The notes: generated by a model not told the origin, from the letters alone. Positions 6,442 through 15,686 are shown, numbered from the stretch's first letter. The stretch is 36,913 bases of DNA from an uncultured Ruminiclostridium sp. (GCA_947594425.1 CANQED010000019.1:1-36913), one strand, 5' to 3'. Numbers and translations are program-made.

Positions 6442-8670
6442 ATGAAGAAGAAAAATTCAAAAGCAAATAACACCGCCCCAAAGCAGACGGACGCGTATAT
6501 CGAGGGCGCGGGGCTTGTCGCCGACCAGCCGATAACCGACACGCTGATAACCAACTTTATGCCGTATGCAATGAGCGTTATCGTGTCGCGCGCCTTGCCA
6601 GAGATAGACGGCTTTAAGCCCTCTCACCGCAAGCTGCTGTATACTATGTACAAGATGGGACTGCTGACGGGGCAGAGAACAAAGTCCGCTAACATAGTCG
6701 GACAGACCATGCGGCTAAACCCACACGGCGACGCCGCCATATATGAGACCATGGTGAGGCTTGCAAGAGGAAACGAGGCGTTGCTGCACCCTTATGTCGA
6801 CAGCAAGGGCAACTTCGGCAAGGCGTATTCGCGGGATATGTCCTACGCCGCGTCGAGGTACACCGAGGCAAAGCTCGACCCGATATGCGCCGAGGTATTC
6901 GCCGATATAGATAAGGATACGGTGGACTTTGTGCCTAATTATGACAACAGCACGACAGAGCCCGTGCTGCTGCCGGTAAAGTTTCCTACCGTGCTCGTAA
7001 ATAACAATATCGGTATAGCGGTCGGCATGGCGAGCAATATATGCTCGTTCAATCTCGCCGAGGTATGCGAGACCGCAGCCGCCCTAATGAAAAATCCCGA
7101 GCATGATATAATATCCACACTGCCCGGGCCCGACTTTCCGGGGGGAGGGTATATACTCGCGGACGAGGACGAGCTCAGGGCGCTGTATGAGAGCGGGCGA
7201 GGCAATATCAAGGTGCGCAGCCGCTATAATTATGACAAGGACGCAAACTGCATAGAGATAACCGAGATACCGCCCACCACGACCTTAGAGGCGATAATAG
7301 ACAAGATAGTGGAGCTTGTAAAGCTCGGAAAGATAAAGGAGATAACCGACGCGCGCGACGAGTCCGACCTTTCGGGACTGAAAATAGCCATCGACCTTAA
7401 GCGCAGGACAGACCCCGACGCGCTGATGAATAAGCTGTTCAAGCTCACCCCGCTGCAGGATGTGTTCTCCTGCAACTTTAACGTGCTTGTGGGCGGCTGG
7501 CCTAAGGTCATGGGGATAAAGGAGATACTCGACGAGTGGACGGATTTTCGCATGACGGGGGTAAAACGGCGAGTAAAGTTCGACCTGAGAAAGCAAAAGG
7601 AAAAGCTGCACCTGCTGCAAGGCCTGTCAAAGATATTGCTCGATATCGACAAGGCGATAAAGATAATCCGCGAGACCGAGGAAGAAAACGAGGTAGTGCC
7701 TAACCTTATGATAGGCTTCGGTATAGACGAGATACAGGCGGAGTACGTCGCTGATATACGCCTGCGCAATATAAATAAGGCGTTTATATTAAAGCGCATA
7801 GAGGAGATAGACCGCCTAAAGAGCGATATAGAGGATATGGAGGATATACTCTCCTCCGACCGCAGGGTAAGGCAGATAATCATCTCCGAGCTGAAAGAGA
7901 TAGCCGAAAAGTACGGCAAGCCGAGAAAGTCTCAGCTGCTGTACGGCATAGTCGAGCAGCCCGACGAGCCCGAGGAGGACGTGCCCGACTACGCGGTTAA
8001 TCTGTTCTTCACCAAAGAGGGGTATTTTAAGAAGATAACCCCGCAGTCGCTGAGAATGAGCGGAGAGCATAAGCTTAAGGAAAACGACGAGATAGTGTTA
8101 AGTTACGAGGGCACTAACCGCACCGAGCTAATGTTCTTTACCGATAAATATCAGGTGTATAAGGCTAAGGCGTCCGATTTTGACGACACAAAGGCGAGCG
8201 CTATGGGCGACTATATCCCCGCTAAGCTCGAAATGGAGCAGGGCGAGAGGATAGTTAAAGCGGTCGCCTGCGAGGATTATTCGGGTATGCTGGTGATATT
8301 CTATAAAAACGGAAAATGCGCTAAAGTGCCTATGACCTCGTTTGAGACAAAGACACGCCGCAAAAAGCTCGCCAACGCATATAATGACGGCTCGCCGCTG
8401 ATATCCATGTGGCATATCACCGAGGACAGGGAGTTTGTGCTCTCCTCCGCAGCGGGCAAGACGCTGATATTCGATACCGCGCTTATCCTGCCTAAGGCGG
8501 CGAGGGACACTCAGGGCGTGCAGGTAATGAGACTTACTAAGACCGAGCTTGCCGCCGCTATGCCGTATACCGAGGGTATGATAAAGGACGACGCGCGCTG
8601 CCGCACTAAGACTGTGCCCGCCGCAGGGGCTGCCGTTAAGGAGGATATAACGCAGCTTAAATTTGAATAG
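6442..8670 (+). CDS. parC: Type IIA DNA topoisomerase subunit A (ParC-like)
   Basis: 742 aa. This subunit cuts and rejoins DNA through a tyrosine. The catalytic Arg-Tyr pair is in AASRYTE with Tyr140. The winged-helix region around NPHGDAAIYET (93-103) is the quinolone-determining region: the position equivalent to E. coli GyrA Ser83 is Ala98 and that of Asp87 is Glu102. The C-terminal third (from about 510) looks like a shortened beta-pinwheel and no GyrA box (QRRGGKG type) is seen, arguing for topoisomerase IV or a gyrase-like enzyme without strong wrapping. No intrinsic terminator follows; the next promoter begins 20 bp downstream. Confidence 0.88.
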   Translation: MKKKNSKANNTAPKQTDAYIEGAGLVADQPITDTLITNFMPYAMSVIVSRALPEIDGFKPSHRKLLYTMYKMGLLTGQRTKSANIVGQTMRLNPHGDAAIYETMVRLARGNEALLHPYVDSKGNFGKAYSRDMSYAASRYTEAKLDPICAEVFADIDKDTVDFVPNYDNSTTEPVLLPVKFPTVLVNNNIGIAVGMASNICSFNLAEVCETAAALMKNPEHDIISTLPGPDFPGGGYILADEDELRALYESGRGNIKVRSRYNYDKDANCIEITEIPPTTTLEAIIDKIVELVKLGKIKEITDARDESDLSGLKIAIDLKRRTDPDALMNKLFKLTPLQDVFSCNFNVLVGGWPKVMGIKEILDEWTDFRMTGVKRRVKFDLRKQKEKLHLLQGLSKILLDIDKAIKIIRETEEENEVVPNLMIGFGIDEIQAEYVADIRLRNINKAFILKRIEEIDRLKSDIEDMEDILSSDRRVRQIIISELKEIAEKYGKPRKSQLLYGIVEQPDEPEEDVPDYAVNLFFTKEGYFKKITPQSLRMSGEHKLKENDEIVLSYEGTNRTELMFFTDKYQVYKAKASDFDDTKASAMGDYIPAKLEMEQGERIVKAVACEDYSGMLVIFYKNGKCAKVPMTSFETKTRRKKLANAYNDGSPLISMWHITEDREFVLSSAAGKTLIFDTALILPKAARDTQGVQVMRLTKTELAAAMPYTEGMIKDDARCRTKTVPAAGAAVKEDITQLKFE

Positions 8671-8689
8671 CGGTGATACTAAATTTTAC

Positions 8690-8718
8690 TTGAAATTTTT
8701 AATATGTTATGGTATACT
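8690..8718 (+). promoter_or_regulatory. Promoter of the fhs-tsaE-tsaB-rpiB-upp operon
   Basis: TTGAAA (8690-8695), 17 bp, TATACT (8713-8718), with a TG one base upstream of the -10. The spacing and extended -10 make this a strong-looking housekeeping promoter. Confidence 0.75.
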
Positions 8719-8736
8719 CATATTATAGATTTTTTA

Positions 8737-8761
8737 CCGCTTTAGAGCGGCAATATGCCGC
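8737..8761 (+). promoter_or_regulatory. Two mutually exclusive hairpins in the fhs leader
   Basis: CCGCT (8737-8741) can pair with AGCGG (8746-8750), or GCGGC (8747-8751) can pair with GCCGC (8757-8761). The two share the central strand, so only one can form. The second ends directly before the ribosome site AGAAAGGAT. No known riboswitch was recognised. Confidence 0.35.
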
Positions 8762-8775
8762 AGAAAGGATCTAAT

Positions 8776-10446
8776 ATGCTGACAGATATAGAGATAGCGC
8801 AGAATGCGAAGATGAAGAAGATTAAGGATATAGCAGCACCCCTCGGCATAACCGAGGACGAGCTTATCCCTTACGGGCATTATAAGGCGAAGATATCGCA
8901 GGAGTGCATAGACCGTCTCAGCACTAAGCCGGACGGAAAGCTGATACTTGTAACGGCGATAAATCCCACCCCCGCCGGAGAGGGAAAGACTACCACCTCC
9001 GTCGGTCTCGGACAGGCTATGAATAAAATAGGCAAGAACGCCGTATTGGCTCTGCGCGAGCCGTCGCTCGGCCCCGTATTCGGGATAAAGGGCGGCGCGG
9101 CGGGCGGCGGATACGCTCAGGTAGTGCCTATGGAGGATATAAATCTGCATTTTACGGGGGATATGCACGCGCTGACCTCGGCTAACAATCTGCTGTGCGC
9201 GCTTATCGACAACCATATCCAGCAGGGCAATGCGTTAAACATCGACCCGCGCCGCGTTATGGTGGACAGGTGCCTCGATATGAACGACCGCGCGCTGAGA
9301 AATATAACTATCGGTCTTGGCGGAAAGGTAAACGGTGTGCCCAGAGAGGATCACTTCCGCATAACGGTAGCGACCGAATTTATGGCTATACTGTGCCTCG
9401 CCGAGGATCTGAGCGACCTTAAAAAGCGGCTCGGCAGGATACTCGCGGCATATACTTATGACAATAAGCCCGTTTACGCCGAGGATCTTAAGGCGGTAGG
9501 GGCGCTTACGGCATTGCTAAAAGACGCGATAAACCCCAACCTCGTGCAGACGCTAGAGAATACCCCCGCGATAATCCATGGCGGCCCGTTTGCCAATATA
9601 GCGCACGGCTGCAACAGCATACGCGCCACTAAGCTCGCGCTTAAATTAGGCGACTACGCGATAACCGAGGCGGGATTCGGCTCGGATCTCGGCGCGGAGA
9701 AGTTCTTTGATATTAAGTGCCGCTTTGCGGGACTTAAGCCCGACTGCACGGTGCTAGTAGCGACCATACGCGCGCTTAAATATAACGGCGGCGTGCCTAA
9801 GACTGAGCTGTCGGAAGAAAATCTCGACGCGCTTAAAAAGGGCATAGTTAACCTTAAGACGCATATAGAGAATATGCGCAAGTTCGGCGTACCCGTCGTT
9901 GTCGCGATAAACAAATTCGGCACCGACACCGACGCCGAGATAGAGTACGTGCAAAAGTTCTGCGCCGATATGGGCGTGGAGGTATCTCTCGCTGAGGTAT
10001 TCGCTAAGGGCGGCGAGGGCGGCATAGACCTTGCACAAAAGGTATACGCCGTGATAGATAAGGGCGAGGCTGATTTCCATACGCTGTATGACGAGAAGCT
10101 GAGCATAAAAGAAAAGCTCGAGATACTCGCTAAGGAGATATACCGCGCGGACGGTGTGACCTATACCGCGCAGGCTCAAAAGGCGATAAAGGAGATAGAG
10201 GCGCTCGGCTGCGACCGCATACCCGTGTGCGTGGCAAAGACGCAGTATTCACTGTCGGACGACCCGACCAAGCTCGGCAAGCCCGAGGGCTTTGACATAA
10301 CGATAAGGGATGTAAAATTGTCTAACGGCGCGGGCTTTATCGTCGCGCTGACAGGCGAGATAATGACTATGCCGGGGCTGCCTAAGGCTCCCGCAGCTAA
10401 TAATATAGACGTTGCCGCAAACGGAGAGATAAGCGGGCTGTTCTGA
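8776..10446 (+). CDS. fhs: Formate-tetrahydrofolate ligase
   Basis: 556 aa, the usual family length. It joins formate to tetrahydrofolate with ATP, giving 10-formyl-THF for purine synthesis, formyl-Met and, in acetogens, the methyl branch of the Wood-Ljungdahl pathway. The N-terminal P-loop [10 protein letters not shown] is at residues 65-74, followed by [20 protein letters not shown], the family signature. The ATG at 8776 is preferred over one seven codons upstream because GAAAGGAT lies 5 nt before it. First gene of a five-gene operon; its stop overlaps the tsaE start (TGATG). No other acetogenesis genes are in the window, so a one-carbon biosynthetic role is the safe reading. Confidence 0.97.
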   Translation: MLTDIEIAQNAKMKKIKDIAAPLGITEDELIPYGHYKAKISQECIDRLSTKPDGKLILVTAINPTPAGEGKTTTSVGLGQAMNKIGKNAVLALREPSLGPVFGIKGGAAGGGYAQVVPMEDINLHFTGDMHALTSANNLLCALIDNHIQQGNALNIDPRRVMVDRCLDMNDRALRNITIGLGGKVNGVPREDHFRITVATEFMAILCLAEDLSDLKKRLGRILAAYTYDNKPVYAEDLKAVGALTALLKDAINPNLVQTLENTPAIIHGGPFANIAHGCNSIRATKLALKLGDYAITEAGFGSDLGAEKFFDIKCRFAGLKPDCTVLVATIRALKYNGGVPKTELSEENLDALKKGIVNLKTHIENMRKFGVPVVVAINKFGTDTDAEIEYVQKFCADMGVEVSLAEVFAKGGEGGIDLAQKVYAVIDKGEADFHTLYDEKLSIKEKLEILAKEIYRADGVTYTAQAQKAIKEIEALGCDRIPVCVAKTQYSLSDDPTKLGKPEGFDITIRDVKLSNGAGFIVALTGEIMTMPGLPKAPAANNIDVAANGEISGLF

Positions 10447-10862
10447 TGATGACCTTTATTTCTTCCTCCCCCGAGGAGACTGTAGACATAGGCAGGCAGA
10501 TAGCGTCGTTCTTGCGCCCCGGGAAATGCCTGCTGTTTCGCGGGGAGATGGGCGCGGGAAAGACCCAGCTTACAAAGGGGATAGCGGGCTATTTCGGCGC
10601 GGACGGCGCGCAGAGCCCGACCTTTGCGATAGTAAACGAGTATGAGGGCAGGACGCCCGTGTTCCACTTTGACCTGTTTAGGATAAGCAGCCTGCAGGAA
10701 TTGTACTCGATGGGCTTTTTCGATTATCTTGAGCGCGGCGGGGTGATTGTGATAGAATGGAGCGAGAATATACCCGAGCTTACCGCCGTACTTGAGGATT
10801 ATTGCATAGTCGAGATTGAAAAAACGGGCGACAGCGAGCGCAATATCACCTTGCTCGACTAA
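10446..10862 (+). CDS. tsaE: tRNA t6A37 threonylcarbamoyltransferase complex ATPase TsaE
   Basis: 138 aa. TsaE is the ATPase that cycles the TsaB-TsaD complex making N6-threonylcarbamoyladenosine at tRNA position 37. The Walker A motif GEMGAGKT is at residues 33-40; SPTFAIVNEY and HFDLFRI are the conserved switch segments, and IEWSENIPE is the characteristic C-terminal motif. Its ATG overlaps the fhs stop. tsaB follows 13 bp later, the standard pairing in Bacillota. Confidence 0.95.
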   Translation: MMTFISSSPEETVDIGRQIASFLRPGKCLLFRGEMGAGKTQLTKGIAGYFGADGAQSPTFAIVNEYEGRTPVFHFDLFRISSLQELYSMGFFDYLERGGVIVIEWSENIPELTAVLEDYCIVEIEKTGDSERNITLLD

Positions 10863-10875
10863 GGGGGAAATATAA

Positions 10876-11562
10876 GTGCTGATACTCGGCTTAGATACCG
10901 ACAGCTCGGTGTGCTCGGCGGCGGTATACGATACCGCGCGGGGCGAATTTGCCGCAAGGTATGAGATAAATAACGGGCTTACACACTCGGTGACCTCGGC
11001 GCCGCTTATCGAGGATATGCTGAGGCTAAGCGGCATAAAGCTATCGGATATCGACCTTTTCGCCGTAAGCATGGGACCCGGGTCGTTTACCGGGATAAGG
11101 ATAGGCGTATCCACAATAAAGGGGCTCGCCTACGGGCTGAAAAAGCCTTGCGCGGCGGTGACCTCCTGCCTCGCGGCGGCGTATTCGGTGCAGGTAAAAA
11201 GAGGGATAATATGCGCGGCGCTCGACGCTAAGATAGGGCGGCTGTATTGCGCGATATTTAAGGCGGACGGCGATAAGCTTATAAGGCTAAACGACGAGGC
11301 GTGCCTTACTGTCGACGAGATAGAGGATATGCTTAAAGATTATATAGACGAAGAATTTACTTTTACGGGCGACGGGGCGATGATTTTAGCCGAGAGGCTC
11401 GGCGCGGCATATACACTTCCTAAATGGGCGGCGGCTCAGAGCGCCTGCGGGGTGTGTCTCGCCGCACAGTATACCGAGCCCGTCACACCCGAGAAAATAA
11501 TGCCCTGCTATGTGCAGCTGCCGCAGGCTCAGCGCGAGCTTGAGGCAAGGAAAGGAGAATGA
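10876..11562 (+). CDS. tsaB: tRNA t6A37 threonylcarbamoyltransferase complex dimerisation subunit TsaB
   Basis: 228 aa ASKHA-fold protein that pairs with TsaD (the catalytic subunit, not in the window). The N-terminal LGLDTDSS and the SMGPGSFTGIRIG segment near residue 70 are diagnostic. Translation starts at GTG with AAGGGGG seven bases upstream. The usual neighbour rimI does not follow; instead rpiB starts inside the stop codon (ATGA overlap). Confidence 0.95.
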   Translation: MLILGLDTDSSVCSAAVYDTARGEFAARYEINNGLTHSVTSAPLIEDMLRLSGIKLSDIDLFAVSMGPGSFTGIRIGVSTIKGLAYGLKKPCAAVTSCLAAAYSVQVKRGIICAALDAKIGRLYCAIFKADGDKLIRLNDEACLTVDEIEDMLKDYIDEEFTFTGDGAMILAERLGAAYTLPKWAAAQSACGVCLAAQYTEPVTPEKIMPCYVQLPQAQRELEARKGE

Positions 11563-12002
11563 CTATGCTTGCTGTCGGATGCGACAGAGCGGGCTATCCG
11601 CTAAAGCTTGAGGTGCTTAAGGTCCTTGACGACCTCGGAGAAAAATATATCGACTGCGGCTGTAACGGCGAGACCTGCGACTATCCCGATATCGCCGAAA
11701 CGGTATGCGGAAAGATAAAATCGGGGGAGAGCGAAAAGGGCATACTTATCTGCGGCACGGGGATAGGGATATCTATGGCGGCAAATAAGATAAAGGGCAT
11801 ACGCGCCGCTGTCTGCCATAATGAGTACACCGCTAAATATACCCGACTGCACAACGACGCAAACGTGCTTTGTATGGGCGGACGCGTTATAGGAAGCGGG
11901 GTAGCCGAGGAGATAGTAAGGGTGTTCTTATCCACCGACTTTGAGGGAGGCAGGCACGCCGCCAGAGTAGAAAAGATACACAATTTAGAAAAGGCTGATT
12001 AA
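11559..12002 (+). CDS. rpiB: Ribose-5-phosphate isomerase B
   Basis: 147 aa, typical RpiB length. Interconverts ribose 5-phosphate and ribulose 5-phosphate, feeding PRPP and nucleotide synthesis. CDYPDIAE (40-47) and [11 protein letters not shown] (62-72) with catalytic-base candidate Cys65 match the LacAB/RpiB family, as do [11 protein letters not shown] and the HNDANVL segment. The start overlaps the tsaB stop by 4 bp; a second ATG two codons later is an alternative. The next gene, upp, uses PRPP derived from this product. Confidence 0.94.
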   Translation: MTMLAVGCDRAGYPLKLEVLKVLDDLGEKYIDCGCNGETCDYPDIAETVCGKIKSGESEKGILICGTGIGISMAANKIKGIRAAVCHNEYTAKYTRLHNDANVLCMGGRVIGSGVAEEIVRVFLSTDFEGGRHAARVEKIHNLEKAD

Positions 12003-12064
12003 GATATATGCGGCGACCCCGTACTGCCGCGCGGAATACAAACACGGGGAGAAATGAGGATAAT

Positions 12065-12703
12065 ATGGAAAACAATAAGCTACACATCTGCGACCATCCG
12101 CTTGTACAGCATAAGATCTCTTTAGTAAGGGACAAGAATACCGGCTCTAAAGAATTCAGAGAGCTGGTATCGGAGATATCTATGCTGATGTGCTATGAGG
12201 CGACCCGCGACCTGCCGTTAAAATCCGTACAGATACAGACCCCGCTTGCTATCGCCGACTCTAACGTCATATCGGGTCGTAAGCTCGCATTCGTGCCTAT
12301 CCTGCGCGCGGGTCTCGGTATGGCAGAGGGCGCGGTAAAGCTCGTCCCCGCCGCTAAGATAGGGCATATAGGGATATTCCGCGACAAGGCTAACGGCAAC
12401 ACAGCCTCGGAGTATTACTGCAAGCTGCCGTTCGATATAGCCGAGCGCGACGTAATAATAACCGACCTTATGCTCGCGACGGGCGTTTCCGCCGTTCACG
12501 CGGTCAAAAAGGTAAAAGAGAGCGGCGCGCGCTCGATAAAGTTTATGTGCCTTATCGCCTGCCCCGAGGGCGCTAACGCCCTGCACAGCGCATATCCCGA
12601 CGTGGATATATACTGCGGCGCTATGGACGAGGGACTCAATGACGATCTGTATATCGTGCCCGGAATAGGCGACGGCGGCGACAGACTGTTCGGCACCAAG
12701 TGA
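12065..12703 (+). CDS. upp: Uracil phosphoribosyltransferase
   Basis: 212 aa. Salvages uracil to UMP with [33 protein letters not shown] (80-90) and the C-terminal [17 protein letters not shown] are family hallmarks. The ATG at 12065 is chosen because ATGAGGA lies just upstream; an in-frame start at 12008 would add 19 unconserved residues. The PRPP-binding loop reads DLMLATGVS (134-142), where most bacterial enzymes have DPMLATGGS, so two positions deviate. Last gene of its operon, followed by a terminator. Confidence 0.94.
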   Translation: MENNKLHICDHPLVQHKISLVRDKNTGSKEFRELVSEISMLMCYEATRDLPLKSVQIQTPLAIADSNVISGRKLAFVPILRAGLGMAEGAVKLVPAAKIGHIGIFRDKANGNTASEYYCKLPFDIAERDVIITDLMLATGVSAVHAVKKVKESGARSIKFMCLIACPEGANALHSAYPDVDIYCGAMDEGLNDDLYIVPGIGDGGDRLFGTK

Positions 12704-12712
12704 TAAAGCTTT

Positions 12713-12741
12713 TTGCCCCTGCATATCGCGGGGGCAAGTTT
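12713..12741 (+). terminator. Intrinsic terminator after upp
   Basis: TTGCCCC (12713-12719) pairs with GGGGCAA (12731-12737), extended inward by three pairs (one a T-G wobble) over a five-base loop, then GTTTT. Confidence 0.75.
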
Positions 12742-12771
12742 TAAGATATTGCGAATTTATTAAGGTTTTAT

Positions 12772-12800
12772 TTGACAACTTAGGCTTATTGTGATAGAAT
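12772..12800 (+). promoter_or_regulatory. Promoter of dacF-rlmH
   Basis: Consensus TTGACA (12772-12777), 17 bp, TAGAAT (12795-12800), with TG one base upstream of the -10. Confidence 0.8.
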
Positions 12801-12850
12801 TATCATATCATATTATATAAATTCCTTATTTTACCGAAAGGCAGATAATT

Positions 12851-14254
12851 ATGAAAAGAATACTGCGCGGCGCGGCTTTTGCGCTGGCTTGTGCGCTGAC
12901 ATTGTGCTCGCTTGTCGTTACGGCTTTTGCCGAGGATGATACGGGCGGGCTTTTTGACCCCGATACCGATACCGTATGGAGCGAGGCGGTGTATATGGTC
13001 AACCTCGACACAGGCGACGTCGTATATAAAAAGAACGAGGACAAGAAGATGTACCCCGCCTCCACCACTAAGATAATGACGGCGATAATCACTCTCGAGG
13101 CGGTGTACGACTGGACGGACAAGGTCGAGGTGCCGTACGAGTGCTTTGACGAATTTTACAGCGGCGACCCGAATAAGACCGACGTTTCGCACGCGTCGAT
13201 AGAGCCGCTGCAGGACAATCTCACCTATAAGGACTGCCTGTATGCGCTTATGCTGCCGTCGGGCTGCGAGGCGGCTAATATCCTCGCGTACAATGTCGGC
13301 AAGGGCGATATGAATAAATTCTTCGATATGATGAACGCCAAGGCTAAGGAGATAGGCTGCACGGGTACGCACTTTTCCGACGCGCATGGGCTTTTTGAAG
13401 AAGAAAACTACACCACCGCAAAGGATATGTATCTTATTACAAAGTACGCGCTCGACAATCTCCCTAAATTCTCCGAGATATGCGGGACTTATGAGTATGA
13501 GATGCCGCCTAATTCGACCTACCCCGACGGCTATTCGATATACAGCACCGTGTCGCTGATAAATCCCGGCAACCCGTACTATTATTATGAGGGCGCATAC
13601 GGCATAAAGACGGGTACTACCGACCAGTCGGGCAGATGCCTTGTGTCGGGGGTGCGCAGGCAGTTCAATTATCTGCTCGTCACTATGGGTGCGCCGCTGT
13701 ATGATAAGGACGGCGAGCCGTACGAGTATTCGTATAATTTTGTCGACGCGGTAAATCTGTACGACTGGGCGTTTAATACCTTTGCTATGATGACGGTGGT
13801 AAATAAAGAGGACAGAATGACCGAGGTGGATGTAAAGTACGGCGAGAACGCCTCGCAGGTCGTGCTCTCCCCGCAGTCGGACTATACCGCTTTATTGCCT
13901 AAGGATATAGACGAGAGCAACGTGCAAAAGACCTTTAAGGCGTACGACGAGGTGACCGCCCCCGTCAAGAAGGGCGACGTGCTCGGCGTTATGGATGTAA
14001 AATACCGCGGTCAGACGATAGCTACGCTAAATCTCGTGGCTAACAGCGACGTTAATCTCTCGCAGGTGGAGTTTTATATCGACCGCATAAAGCAGCAGCT
14101 CGGTCAGACGTGGTTCAAGGTGTCGGCGGTACTTTTCGTGGTGCTCACAATATGCTTTATCGTCACCCGCACGGTGGAAAATTCCAAGCGCCGCAAGGCC
14201 GCCGAAAAGGAGAAAAAGCGGTTTGAGAATTACGCCGCAAATAAAAAGCACTGA
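12851..14254 (+). CDS. dacF: D-alanyl-D-alanine carboxypeptidase (PBP5/DacF family)
   Basis: 467 aa. Trims the terminal D-Ala from peptidoglycan stem peptides outside the membrane. An N-terminal signal peptide ends near AFA (residue 27). The active-site motifs are S71TTK74, S137GC139 and K253TG255. The middle motif is normally SGN/SxN; cysteine here is a departure. After a C-terminal beta domain (about 320-420) a membrane segment (about 425-450) and a basic tail anchor the protein, whereas classic PBP5 ends in an amphipathic helix. The stop overlaps the rlmH start (TGATG). A vegetative rather than sporulation role cannot be settled from sequence. Confidence 0.92.
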   Translation: MKRILRGAAFALACALTLCSLVVTAFAEDDTGGLFDPDTDTVWSEAVYMVNLDTGDVVYKKNEDKKMYPASTTKIMTAIITLEAVYDWTDKVEVPYECFDEFYSGDPNKTDVSHASIEPLQDNLTYKDCLYALMLPSGCEAANILAYNVGKGDMNKFFDMMNAKAKEIGCTGTHFSDAHGLFEEENYTTAKDMYLITKYALDNLPKFSEICGTYEYEMPPNSTYPDGYSIYSTVSLINPGNPYYYYEGAYGIKTGTTDQSGRCLVSGVRRQFNYLLVTMGAPLYDKDGEPYEYSYNFVDAVNLYDWAFNTFAMMTVVNKEDRMTEVDVKYGENASQVVLSPQSDYTALLPKDIDESNVQKTFKAYDEVTAPVKKGDVLGVMDVKYRGQTIATLNLVANSDVNLSQVEFYIDRIKQQLGQTWFKVSAVLFVVLTICFIVTRTVENSKRRKAAEKEKKRFENYAANKKH

Positions 14255-14736
14255 TGATAGCGGTAAATATTATATGCGTAGGCGGGCTAAAGGAAGAATA
14301 CTTTCGCCTCGCGTCAAAAGAATACGAAAAGCGGCTCGGGGCAATGTGCAAGCTGACGATAAACGAGGTCGAGCCCGCAGCTCTCCCGCAAGAGCCTAAC
14401 GCGGCGCAAATCACCGCCGCATTGCAAAAAGAGGCTGTATTGATAGAAAAAAAGCTGTTAGCTAACGCCGTAACATACGCTATGTGCATAGAGGGCAAAC
14501 AGCTCTCGAGCGAAAGCCTAGCCGCCGACATATCCCGCGCGGCGGTAGGCGGCAAGAGCGCGCTCAATTTTATCATAGGCAGCTCCTGCGGGCTGTCCGA
14601 CAGCATAAAGCAAAGGGCGGACGTAAGGCTATCTATGTCGGAGATGACCTTTCCGCACAGGCTCGCGCGGATAATGCTGCTCGAGCAGATATACCGCGCG
14701 TTTTCGATAAACGCGGGAACTAAATACCATAAATGA
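14254..14736 (+). CDS. rlmH: 23S rRNA pseudouridine-1915 N3-methyltransferase
   Basis: 160 aa SPOUT methyltransferase that methylates helix 69 of 23S rRNA. The C-terminal knot region is clear: FIIGSSCGLSD (near 113), RLSMSEMTFPHRLARIMLLEQ and the terminal INAGTKYHK, which aligns with the family ending YHK. The first glycine of the usual IGG motif is serine here. Its start overlaps the dacF stop, so the two are translated together. Confidence 0.96.
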   Translation: MIAVNIICVGGLKEEYFRLASKEYEKRLGAMCKLTINEVEPAALPQEPNAAQITAALQKEAVLIEKKLLANAVTYAMCIEGKQLSSESLAADISRAAVGGKSALNFIIGSSCGLSDSIKQRADVRLSMSEMTFPHRLARIMLLEQIYRAFSINAGTKYHK

Positions 14737-14742
14737 AATTTA

Positions 14743-14779
14743 CCCTTGCCGTTATTAGGGCGGCAGGGGTTGATTTTTT
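14743..14779 (+). terminator. Intrinsic terminator after rlmH
   Basis: CCCTTGCCG (14743-14751) pairs with CGGCAGGGG (14761-14769) with one wobble, nine-base loop, then TTGATTTTTT. The T-tract overlaps the -35 of the next promoter. Confidence 0.8.
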
Positions 14780-14798
14780 GGTAAAGATATAGTATAAT
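14770..14798 (+). promoter_or_regulatory. Promoter of the esterase gene
   Basis: TTGATT (14770-14775), 17 bp, TATAAT (14793-14798). The -35 is built from the tail of the upstream terminator. Confidence 0.7.
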
Positions 14799-14841
14799 TA
14801 AATAAATATGTATCATTTGCCAATTGAAAGGATAAACGGAT

Positions 14842-15651
14842 ATGACGGTAAAATTATTTTATCTCGATAAGGAAAAGACCGTGTCGCTAAAGGCGTATCT
14901 GCTCGACGACGTGGAGGGGCTGCCCTTTTGCAAAAAGCGCCCCGCTATGCTGATACTGCCGGGCGGCGGGTATGAATACTGCTCCGCGCGCGAGGCTGAG
15001 CCGATAGCTATGCGCTACGCCGCCGAGGGGTATAATACATTTGTGCTAATATACACCACTAAAAAGCGCTATCCCGCGTCTTTGCTCAACGCGGCGTACT
15101 GTATAAAGAAGATACGCGAGCGCAGCGAGGAGTTCGGCATAGACCCCGAAAAGGTCGCAGTATGGGGAGCAAGCTCGGGAGGACATCTCGCGGCGTGCAC
15201 GGCTACTATGTGGAGCGATCCCGTGATATATAAGGCGCTAGACTGCAAGCCCGAGGATATACGTCCTAACGCCGTGGTATTAAGCTACCCCGTGATAAGC
15301 GGCGTGTCAAACCCGCACAAGGGCTCGTTTGATATTTTGCTCGGAGAATACGCTACACGCGACGAATTGTCCAAGCTGTCCTGCGAGAACCGCGTCACCC
15401 CGAAAACTCCGCCCGTGTTTATATGGTGCACGGCGGACGACGACTGCGTACCCGCGCAAAACAGCCTCGCTATGGCTAAGGCGTGCGTGTCTAATAAGGT
15501 GCCGTGCGAATTGCATATGTTCGACTCGGGCCCTCACGGGCTGTCCACCTGCGACAAGGCGACGGGCTGGAACGAGTACTTCTATCTTGACAATTGCAAA
15601 AAATGGATAGAGCTGTCGGTAAAGTTTCTTGAGAAATATATGAACATCTGA
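14842..15651 (+). CDS. Alpha/beta hydrolase, acetyl-esterase/lipase type
   Basis: 269 aa, cytosolic (no signal peptide). The nucleophile elbow is GASSGGH (GxSxG, near residue 112); PGGGYEY near residue 36 is the oxyanion-hole loop (HGGG type); Asp in the ADDDCVP segment and His in GPHGLS complete the triad. This fits the hormone-sensitive-lipase-like esterases that deacetylate sugars or xylan oligosaccharides in gut Clostridia, but the substrate is not determined. Good ribosome site GAAAGGA. It is transcribed from its own promoter; lysA follows after 90 bp with a separate candidate promoter. Confidence 0.85.
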   Translation: MTVKLFYLDKEKTVSLKAYLLDDVEGLPFCKKRPAMLILPGGGYEYCSAREAEPIAMRYAAEGYNTFVLIYTTKKRYPASLLNAAYCIKKIRERSEEFGIDPEKVAVWGASSGGHLAACTATMWSDPVIYKALDCKPEDIRPNAVVLSYPVISGVSNPHKGSFDILLGEYATRDELSKLSCENRVTPKTPPVFIWCTADDDCVPAQNSLAMAKACVSNKVPCELHMFDSGPHGLSTCDKATGWNEYFYLDNCKKWIELSVKFLEKYMNI

Positions 15652-15657
15652 GCCTGA

Positions 15658-15686
15658 TTGAACAAAGCAAAAATACTCGTTATGCT
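15658..15686 (+). promoter_or_regulatory. Candidate promoter of lysA
   Basis: TTGAAC (15658-15663), 17 bp, TATGCT (15681-15686). Reasonable but weaker than the other promoters. AAAGGAG precedes the lysA ATG. Confidence 0.45.
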
